Assembly: GCF_004116385.1 (NCBI RefSeq)
Contig: NZ_PEIB01000015.1
Coordinates: 53,982-117,981 of the forward strand
Length of the DNA stretch: 64,000 nucleotides
DNA from: Veronia nyctiphanis
GTDB lineage: Bacteria > Pseudomonadota > Gammaproteobacteria > Enterobacterales > Vibrionaceae
Reading direction: 5' to 3'
Shown here in pieces: positions 57,611 through 64,000 of the stretch. How positions within the stretch are numbered: the stretch's first letter is position 1; the number at the start of each line of letters is the position of its first letter. The notes beneath the pieces are model-generated. The model saw only the letters and a list, made by a program, of their open reading frames with translations, did not search any database and had not been told where the DNA came from. The position numbers and the translations under genes were made by a program.

Positions 57611-59473
57611 ATACATTTTACTTCTTCTTGCGTTATCTTCGTCAATTTTAGTACTTAATAGTCAAATTGTTATTGCATCGGAAACACTAACAGTACAGTT
57701 ACCAGATAATACTCCAATGAACTTTCAACCAGTTTTTTTGGATATTGATGGCGATAAAATTTTTTCTTCTCAAAAAATGAGACTCGGTTCAAGAGATGGA
57801 GATGATGTTAGTTATAAAGAACGTTTATCAATAACAAACCTTGGTGGCGCGTTTGTCGGTCCCGACGACAAAGGCGAGAAGAAATGGTTCTACTATCTTG
57901 GTCAGACTGAAGTGTCCGTTAGACAGTTTAACGCAGTGATGAGATGGTGGCAGGAAAAGAATAGCTTAGTGATAGAGGCTCAGAACACGTCTCTGGTTCC
58001 TCAAACTGGTAAGACCCCAGCGGAGATATTCATGTTCATAGAAGCATTGAATGTTTACCTGTTACAAACTCAGAAACATGCCTTGCCAAAGAACGGTAAT
58101 GCAGTTGGTATATCCGTTTACCTACTGAGGTGGAATGGGCTTACGCGGCGCGGGGCGGAAATAAAGTGTCCCTGAGTGTTTTTGACCAACCTCACCCTTA
58201 CGATTCCACACCTGGGGGATATGAGTGGTATCGTCAAGCTTCCGGCAATAAAATACGACATACGGGCTCAAAAGAACTTAAACCTAACCCTTTAGGGCTC
58301 TATGATATGCTCGGAAATGCTGAAGAGCTGACATACGGAATCTTCGGCCATGACTTTCTTTTCGCAAGATTTGGAGGTTTAGTTGTTCGCGGTGGAAACT
58401 TTAGTGATCATATTGATGATATCAAAGCCTCTAGACGCGCGGAATATAAAGTATACAAATCAAATGGTGATATTTTACGCTGGAGTAAAGTCGGATTTAG
58501 ACTTGCTATAGGCACTTTAGTCAGTGAGTCCGGCCACACCAATGATGAATTGGATGATGCATATGAAGATTACATTCAGAGTGATAGCGGGGTAACTCAG
58601 TCTGGTCCTGTAGGTAAAACTAGCCTTTCACAACAAGCTCAAGCTGATCAAGTTAACTATTATTCTGATGAAATTTCTAGATTAAGTGATGAAGTAAAAG
58701 AACTACGCGGCGACAACAAAAACCTGGTGTATGAAGCCGAAACCCTACATGGCAAAATAGAAGAGAATCTACTTACTCTAGCCGTATTAAAAAGAGAGCT
58801 TAATGCAGAAAGAGAGAAAAATAAAAATTTAAGCAAATTAGCTGATATAGAATCAATTGATAAAAAAATCAATATTGCTATCTCGGTGAAAGATTCAGAA
58901 ATATCGCGACTAAAATCAGAGTTAACTCAACTTTCATCTTTAGTTGCTAAACAAGTTAATCAGCTAAAAAGTAAAGAACTATCTGATAAAAAAATATTTT
59001 CTCTACAAAAGAAAGTGAGCGATGCAGAGCGTAGAGACACTATTGCATTACACGAGATAGAGAAAAATAAGAAGAGAATTATCGTTGCGGAGAAGCGATT
59101 ACTAGAAGCTTTAGTCCGAGTCGCAGGTTACAATCTTTATACAGCTTGGCGCAACCTGAGAGCAATTGAAATTAAAAAAAGAGCTGGTAGTTCAGTATCA
59201 CCAAGTGCTTGGGATAATAATAAGCGTGAAGCTGAAGCTATGCTAAAAGAATACCGAAGATATATAGTGCAAATTATAGATAATACTAATGTGAAATTAC
59301 TTCCCGAAGTGAAAAATAAAGTTGTTAATTGGCTGGAATCTAATAAGATAGATAAGCGACAAATACAGGGTTTAGATTTATTAGAAAGACATATTCGTGA
59401 AGTGCAACAAGGAAAGTATCTACAAGTTGACGAGCTTTATGATAGCTTATTGTCAGAACCAGAACTGAAATGA
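57603..59473 (+). pseudogene. Formylglycine-generating-enzyme (SUMF1) domain protein with C-terminal coiled coil, TagR-like, frameshifted
   Basis: The first frame, from 57603, has a signal peptide (MNKYILLLLALSSSILVLNS) and the start of an FGE domain (GGAFVGPDDKGEKKWFYYLG, QTEVSVRQFN). It loses frame near 58114. The second frame opens with RLPTEVEWAYAARGG and goes on with NPLGLYDMLGNAEELT and VVRGGNFSDH, the FGE signature, ending VGFRLAIG. A coiled coil follows (about 245-370). One added base (TATCCCGTTTA, for instance) gives 623 residues. The domain order and exported location match TagR, an FGE-fold protein of the T6SS TagQRST complex, rather than a sulfatase-activating enzyme. Confidence 0.8.
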
Positions 59474-59871
59474 GAAAAACCATGATCAAAATATTAAATA
59501 ATAAATTTATTTTTATTATCTTAACCATAATAATTATTCCGGGATGTACGTATCATAAAGCTATAGACATACAGAATGAACGTATGAATTTGATTAATAC
59601 ACAGTTTAGTGTTGAAGAAAAAAACAAAATTAATAATGAAAATGAGAGAGTTATTTTGTTGGCCGAGCTAAAATCACTAACACAAGAAGTTGAGCGTTTA
59701 GAACTAGAAATTAAAGAGATTCAAAAATTAAATCGAGAAAGTCAAGCTGCTAATGTTAAAAAGTCTGAAGAAGACTTTAATAAAAAGCTTAGTATTTTAC
59801 TAAATTTAAAATCTTCATTGGAGAAATCTATACACGAGAAAAAGGAATTGATAAAAGTTTATACTTATTAA
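59470..59871 (+). CDS. Small coiled-coil lipoprotein (TagQ-position)
   Basis: 133 residues; the ATG at 59470 overlaps the previous stop (ATGA), and a second ATG at 59482 is possible. The signal peptide FIFIILTIIIIPGC ends in a lipobox Cys. The rest is a continuous charged coiled coil (LTQEVERLELEIKEIQKLNR). It is probably an outer- or inner-membrane-anchored spacer. It occupies the place where T6SS clusters encode the lipoprotein TagQ, though sequence similarity cannot be judged by eye. Confidence 0.72.
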   Translation: MRKTMIKILNNKFIFIILTIIIIPGCTYHKAIDIQNERMNLINTQFSVEEKNKINNENERVILLAELKSLTQEVERLELEIKEIQKLNRESQAANVKKSEEDFNKKLSILLNLKSSLEKSIHEKKELIKVYTY

Positions 59872-59986
59872 TGTTTTGTTACTTAATGGTCGGTGAATAC
59901 TGATTGAAGTCTTGTTTATTATAAAGAAACACTAAGCCTATATAACTGTATTATTCACAGTTAATATATAATATGTAGAGGAAATT

Positions 59987-60631
59987 ATGTTTGGAAAAAT
60001 TCGTACTGTAGCAATTTCTGCATTACTGACACTTACCGTTTCTGGTTGTGCGCTGACGAGCAATGAATCAACAGCTTCTGATGAAAACGTAATTAGGTCA
60101 GAAACTGAATTGAAGATTATGAAAGAAGCGACTATTGCAGGTACAATTGGTGGCGTTGCAGTTAGCGCGTTGTTAATCGAAAAGTTTGGTGATAGTTGGC
60201 CATTACCACTTAAAATGGCAGCTGGAGTTGGTGGAACTATAGCTATTCAGAAGATCGCAGAATATATCGCAATGGAACAGATAGCTAAGCTAGGTGAAGT
60301 TACATTAGAAAATGACCAAAAAGAAGCATTATTGTCGGAAGCGAAGAGAGTTAATTCTGAGTTTTCCAATCTAAATATGGATTTAAGGTCAAGTATTCAA
60401 AATAATAAAAACAATAAAAATGTACTTAAAGCTGATCTAGTTAAGGCAAAGGCAAATAAAGTTAACTCAGAAGCTATGTTGAAAGATCGCAAAGCAATGC
60501 TGAGTATGCTAGTGAAAGGGTCTGAAGAATACAATGAATATTCCAAAGAGGTTACTAAACTTGAAAAAGAAGATGCTGCGTTGGCATCAGTAATCAATGA
60601 ACTTAACGATCTAGGTGTTGCAGGCGTTTAA
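59987..60631 (+). CDS. Lipoprotein with glycine-rich hairpin and coiled coil
   Basis: 214 residues; the ATG follows GAGGAAATT. The lipobox is LTVSGC (Cys near residue 21). Residues about 45-100 form two hydrophobic, glycine-rich segments (AGTIGGVAVSALLIEKF, MAAGVGGTIAIQKIAEYIAM) like those of lipoproteins that insert into membranes. The rest is a charged coiled coil. It is the last gene of the cluster and is 115 bases from its neighbour, possibly with its own promoter, since the TATATAAT-type sequence just upstream (near 59963) is suggestive. Confidence 0.72.
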   Translation: MFGKIRTVAISALLTLTVSGCALTSNESTASDENVIRSETELKIMKEATIAGTIGGVAVSALLIEKFGDSWPLPLKMAAGVGGTIAIQKIAEYIAMEQIAKLGEVTLENDQKEALLSEAKRVNSEFSNLNMDLRSSIQNNKNNKNVLKADLVKAKANKVNSEAMLKDRKAMLSMLVKGSEEYNEYSKEVTKLEKEDAALASVINELNDLGVAGV

Positions 60632-60735
60632 GTGTATTAATTAGTTTAAGAATGTATAATATATTTTTATCAAGCATTTTTTCCTCTTATAATTAAGAAG
60701 AAGTCAGGTTTGTTTTAGATGTAGATATATCCTTA

Positions 60736-60797
60736 TTAAGGGGTTATCCGCTTTCATTGATATGTGCAACATCTTATCAATGGCGGTGACTCCTTAA
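60736..60797. repeat. Long imperfect inverted repeat (about 27-base arms) after the cluster
   Basis: The left arm (60736-60762) and right arm (60775-60797) share TTAAGG-GT, CCGC and CATTGATA blocks as inverted copies, around a TGTGCAACATCT loop. The flanking CTTATT and AATAAG extend the match. There is no long T run, so it is an unusual terminator at best. It could equally be the mark of a small mobile sequence or a recombination site bounding the AT-rich cluster. Confidence 0.55.
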
Positions 60798-60849
60798 ATA
60801 AGTAATAAATTCTGAAAGATTTTTACAAGTGTAAATATTGAAATACACT

Positions 60850-60957
60850 CAGTGCTGCAGTTGCTAATTTGAGCTTTGACGACCTCAAGTTATTAGTAGG
60901 TGAGCGGGGCGTTGTTGATCAAATCATTCACTTAATGCACTGTTCTACTGAAGGTTA
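60850..60957 (+). pseudogene. Possible coding remnant beside the insertion sequences
   Basis: A plus-strand frame with no start codon reads LSAAVANLSFDDLKLLVGER and then GVVDQIIHLMHCSTEGYN before stopping. Its composition looks coding rather than random. It may be a piece of the gene interrupted by the insertion sequence or of an unrelated lost gene. Evidence is weak. Confidence 0.3.
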
Positions 60958-61654
60958 TAACAGTTATCCAACTCGGTAACTCTCAGGCATACCGAGTCTT
61001 ATGACTTTGTTCATCGCTTTAACGTTCGCCAATGCTTCCCCGACTTGTGCATTGTAATCACGCAGTGCCAATTTTGGGCTGAGCAACTACTTGTATCGAT
61101 ACATGGCCGTTTCTGACAATGATCGTTGATGATAATCGTTTTCACGTTTCCATTGACTCAGCGCTCCTGCTTTTAAAGCCTGAACCGCTTCGTTGCCAGG
61201 ATGGCCATCATCCCATTAGCCAGCATTGCTCCGCGGCGGGAGCGTCGGCTTTATCCCTTTTTGCCTGAGTACCTGATGACAGCCTTTTGTATCGTAGGCG
61301 CCATCAACACTGACTTGTGTGATTTTGCGGCGCAGCGGATTGAGCAACGTCGGTAACGCTTCATTGTCGCCAACAGCGTCTAGGCAGACGATAGCAGATA
61401 TTGTCCACTTCCACTATCCTGAGACAGTCTAAACTGGAGTTTTCGCCAAATACGGCGTTTTTCCTTACCATGCTTACGCATTTTCCATTCCCCCTCGCCG
61501 AAGACCTTTAAGCCTGTGGCGTCAATAACAACATGTCCTATAGGCACACGGCTCGGTAAGCGAAAGTGAACCTCAACAGTCTTTGCACGCTTGCTGATAC
61601 TGCTGTAGGACGGTGATTTCAGCGGTACATCCATCAGGACAAATATTGAGTCGA

Positions 61655-61661
61655 GAAAGCC
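61655..61661. repeat. Left target-site duplication of the IS256-family insertion
   Basis: GAAAGCC directly precedes the left inverted repeat and is repeated at 62669-62675. Removing the element and one copy rejoins the IS5 reading at LQGFLDSIF. Confidence 0.85.
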
Positions 61662-62668
61662 TGAGCTATAGTGACTTCTGATGTACAGGAAGGAAAGAAT
61701 GCAGTGTAACCTGTTGATTGATCTCGCCAGATCAACAACCAACAAGGAGTACACTTCATGGACAACAATCATAACGTTACTGAGCATAATAGACCAGAAA
61801 ACCCGCTGAATGAACGACTAAAACAAGGCGCGCAGCAACTGCTGGTTCAAGCAATAGAAGCAGAAGTTCAAGCCTTGCCCGAACATTTTTCAACGCTCCA
61901 GGTGAATGGGAAACAGGGCGTCGTTCGTAATGGTCACCTGCCTGAGCGTAGGCTTCAAACCGGACGGGGCGATATTCCTGTCAAAGTACCCAAAGTCCGT
62001 GACAGAATCGGCAGCGGGATTAAGTTCAACAGCAAACTGGTGCCGCCTTATCTCAAGCGGACCAAGAACATTGAAGAGCTCATCCTCTGGCTGTACCTGC
62101 GGGGGATCTCAACGGGTGATATGCAGCCCGCCTTGGAATCACTCCTGGGCAAGCAGGCCAAGGGGTTATCAGCCAACAGTGTTTCTCGGTTAGAGCAGCA
62201 GTGGGAAGCGGAGTACGAACAGTGGCGCAAGCGGGACCTGAGCAAACGGCGGTATGTTTATGTCTGGGCTGACGGTATGTACAGCAAGGTCCAGATGGAC
62301 GATAAGTTATGCCTTCTGGTTGTCATAGGTGTCGACGATACAGGCCGTAAAGAAGTCCTGACCGTTGTCGACGGGTACCGTGAGTTAGAAGCCAGTTGGC
62401 TGGAAGTGCTGACACAGCTTCAGTTACAGGGTTCGCGACAGTGAGGCTAAGAACCAACAAGACGAAGAGTTGCGGAAGCCGGAAAACGACACAGGCAATG
62501 GCTTTCAAGCTGATGAAAACAGCCGAGTCAAACTGGCGAAGGTGAGAGGGTTCAAATTACTAGCGGATGTTACCAAGGGCGTGAAATTCCAAGATAGCAT
62601 TAGCGAAACCGAGGAAAACCAGCAGGGCATTGCTCTTGAATCCGTAAACCAGATTTGACCATAGCTCA
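61662..62668 (+). mobile_element. Internally deleted IS256-family element nested in the IS5-family element
   Basis: The left end TGAGCTATAG (61662-) and the right end, read on the minus strand as TGAGCTATGG (from 62668), are matching terminal inverted repeats. GAAAGCC flanks both ends (61655-61661 and 62669-62675; eight bases if the adjacent A is counted), the 7-9-base target duplication expected of the family. The element is about 1.0 kb, shorter than the usual 1.3-1.4 kb, because the middle of its transposase gene is missing. Confidence 0.88.
61758..62658 (+). pseudogene. IS256-family (mutator) transposase, internally deleted
   Basis: The N-terminal 220 residues are good IS256 type: RNGHLPERRLQTGRGDIPVK and VPKVRDR, LYLRGISTGDMQPALESLLG, and YVYVWADGMYSKVQ with the first catalytic Asp. 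At about 62430 the sequence jumps from LTQLQLQG into the C-terminal region FATVRLRTNKTKSCGSRKTT and AMAFKLMKTAESNWR, then, after one more frame change near 62535, KVRGFKLLADVTKGVKFQDS. The second Asp and the Glu of the catalytic triad lie in the missing segment, so the enzyme is inactive. Confidence 0.85.
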
Positions 62669-62675
62669 GAAAGCC
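62669..62675. repeat. Right target-site duplication of the IS256-family insertion
   Basis: GAAAGCC directly follows the right inverted repeat and is identical to the copy at 61655-61661. Confidence 0.85.
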
Positions 62676-62950
62676 TTGGAGGGCACGAAAAGGGAGCTTG
62701 AAAATGCCTTTAATCATTAAAGCCGTTTCGATAGCGCCATTGGTAAACGTGAATCCTCTTCCTCGTTTCCCACGGTGCTCATTGCAGTGCCATGATTTCA
62801 CTGCGGCATCATCAATCCAGAAGGTTATCGACCCGCGGTTTATTAATGCTTGATTGTATTGTTTCCAGTTGCTGATTTTGTACTTGGCTTTGCTCATCAT
62901 CTGTCACTCGATTTGGGGTCTGATGATCTGATCGCGGAAACGATGATTAG

Positions 62951-63732
62951 TTCAATGCTTTAGGAAACAACGCCGGTGAGCGGTTAAATGACGAGCAATT
63001 GACGGAGTTTTTTGCGGCATTAGGTTTTTATCAAACGCCGATGATCGAGGCAATATTAGCTCGATTTCTTGGTGACTCAGATCTAAGTCAAGATAATGCA
63101 TATCGGTCTGTTTTTGCCATGGGGCAATTGGCGTCTCTAACATCGACCAGTGTCGAAGCGCTCAAAAAGGCCTGTGTTAACAGAGAAATGCACGGCAAGA
63201 GTGTCAACTATAATGCGCTGATTCAGCTCGGAAGGCTATTCAGCAAAATAGACACTGAACAACAGGATTTGATCACCGAGGCGATTTCTCTCTATGGCGA
63301 GAATTTTCGTGGCCTCACTTCCGCAGAAAGTGCGCGGTATATAGCGATGACCGCGACGGGATCATCGATGTTTTACAAAGATACTCTGGCGAACTCAAAA
63401 ATATTGGTGATAAACGCTTGCCGAAAAATGTTCGCGCAGTCGCTGCAAAAGTTGTGGCTCTTCAGGCAAGACAGGGACACGAGGCAGCGAGAGAAGACGT
63501 CGACAGACTCTTGTTGGAAGAGAACCACCCACCTACCTTCAAAAGCCTTGTAGATAGCTATAAAGGTCAGGTCTTTCCTGACAATATTTCCGAGAAATTA
63601 AAAGACAAGGCCAGACATTCAGGGAACGATGGTATGAGTAGTGCGATAATTATGGAACTTGCGGCAACCCCAACAAGGTGTGACAAAAACAGACTTTACC
63701 TATCGTCGGCGCTAGACTCTCTTGACGAATGA
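62951..63732 (+). pseudogene. 5'-truncated, frameshifted helical-repeat gene adjoining the insertion sequence
   Basis: A plus-strand frame beginning at the insertion-sequence edge (NAGERLNDEQLTEFFAALGF) has repeated helix pairs such as AYRSVFAMGQLASLTSTSVE and NYNALIQLGRLFSKIDTEQQ, reminiscent of HEAT/ARM repeats. Near 63384 it shifts to SGELKNIGDKRLPKNVRAVA and continues to 63732. The start is missing, presumably displaced by the IS5-family insertion. I do not recognise the family. Confidence 0.6.
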
Positions 63733-63817
63733 ACACAAAGTTTAATCAGAAGTAATTGCGGAATCTTTCTATAAAAATTCATAAGTAGACTGACAAACAA
63801 CATCGGCTAGGTAGCTC

Positions 63818-63845
63818 AAGCCCAAATATGATCTGGGCTTTTTTT
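63818..63845 (+). terminator. Rho-independent terminator
   Basis: AAGCCCA (63818-63824) pairs with TGGGCTT (63834-63840), followed by five more T residues. It is about 85 bases past the broken helical-repeat gene. No gene was seen in the remaining sequence to 64000. Confidence 0.85.
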
Positions 63846-64000
63846 GATCTATTTATTGCCCAGTTATCATTGATAAGCCCTGAACCAGATAACTCATCTA
63901 ACAACCTCCCAAAAATTTATAAAATTTGTCGCAAAAGGTGCGCTATACCTCATTCATTTTGGAAGCTGGCCGCAAGCCTACGATATGGCTCATAAATCCA

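Larger units (their letters stand above)
60964..62900 (-). pseudogene. IS5-family transposase, decayed and split by an IS256-family insertion
   Basis: The N-terminal part (62900-62669) reads KAKYKISNWKQYNQALINRG and ends in LQGFL. The reading resumes left of the inserted element (from about 61661) with LMDVPLKSPSYSSISKRAKT and VIDATGLKVFGEGEWKMRKH (first catalytic Asp), then, after a frame change near 61400, DNEALPTLLNPLRRKITQVS, VDGAYDTK (second Asp) and RSLSETAMYRYK (Glu). TAA at 61216-61218 and TAG at 61087-61089 are nonsense codons. The element is dead. Terminal inverted repeats could not be defined. Confidence 0.82.

Noticed and set aside
57603..59473. Sulfatase-maturating formylglycine-generating enzyme
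   Set aside because: No sulfatase gene is near, and the coiled-coil tail and ABC neighbours match the TagR context better.
48041..60631. A type VI secretion cluster
   Set aside because: No TssB/C, ClpV, VgrG, Hcp, IcmF or baseplate genes are seen; only the VWA/TagRST-like sensor parts are present.

Overview
The window looks like accessory chromosome of a marine gammaproteobacterium, most probably Vibrionaceae or a close relative. This is inferred from an ectABC ectoine operon, two TRAP carboxylate-type transporters, a sulfonate (DHPS/sulfolactate) catabolic cluster, a LexA-controlled umuDC pair and many single-gene GNAT and VOC proteins. No ribosomal, tRNA or housekeeping block is present to fix the genus.

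Layout. 1-4511: a TRAP transporter with a divergent FadR-type regulator and a partial Gfo/Idh/MocA oxidoreductase. 4605-8781: small membrane, nucleotidyltransferase and SDR genes, then a low-complexity 419-residue orphan. 9096-11319: ectABC without a linked aspartokinase. 11924-31740: about 25 small, mostly minus-strand, separately transcribed genes (nine GNATs, several VOC proteins, MazG, gdx/sugE, delta-class carbonic anhydrase, a ParB-like protein, a free-standing pdxJ). Several are broken, and no integron attC repeats were seen. 32200-33575: a broken endonuclease/phosphatase lipoprotein. 34022-42935: suyAB facing a GntR regulator and an hps-type operon (ADH, SDR, HisD-like dehydrogenase, TRAP). 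Together these read as uptake and oxidation of 2,3-dihydroxypropane-1-sulfonate to sulfolactate, then cleavage to pyruvate and sulfite. 43683-47337: a LacI regulator, a frameshifted Asp/Glu racemase and umuDC.

48041-60631 is the most unusual part: an AT-rich, all-plus-strand cluster. It encodes a membrane protein, a tubulin-like GTPase of about 1,080 residues, a Cys-rich/TM/Ig-like protein, a periplasmic VWA protein, a LolD-like ATPase, a large FtsX/MacB-like permease, an FGE (SUMF1) protein and two lipoproteins. VWA + ABC ATPase + permease + FGE + lipoprotein is the composition of the PpkA/TagQRST sensor arm of type VI secretion. Here it has no kinase, phosphatase or secretion genes and is joined to a tubulin-superfamily protein. 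I propose an envelope-sensing system with a cytoskeletal output.

60964-63732 is a nested insertion-sequence scar: an internally deleted IS256-family element, with a readable target duplication, inside a decayed IS5-family element, followed by a broken helical-repeat gene.

A caution applies throughout. At least a dozen otherwise good genes are split by single-base losses, and almost all are explained by a CC or GG collapsing to one base. This may be a base-calling artefact or a real mutational process. Genes marked as pseudogenes for this reason may be intact in the organism; those with true nonsense codons (26030-26900 and the insertion sequences) are more securely dead.
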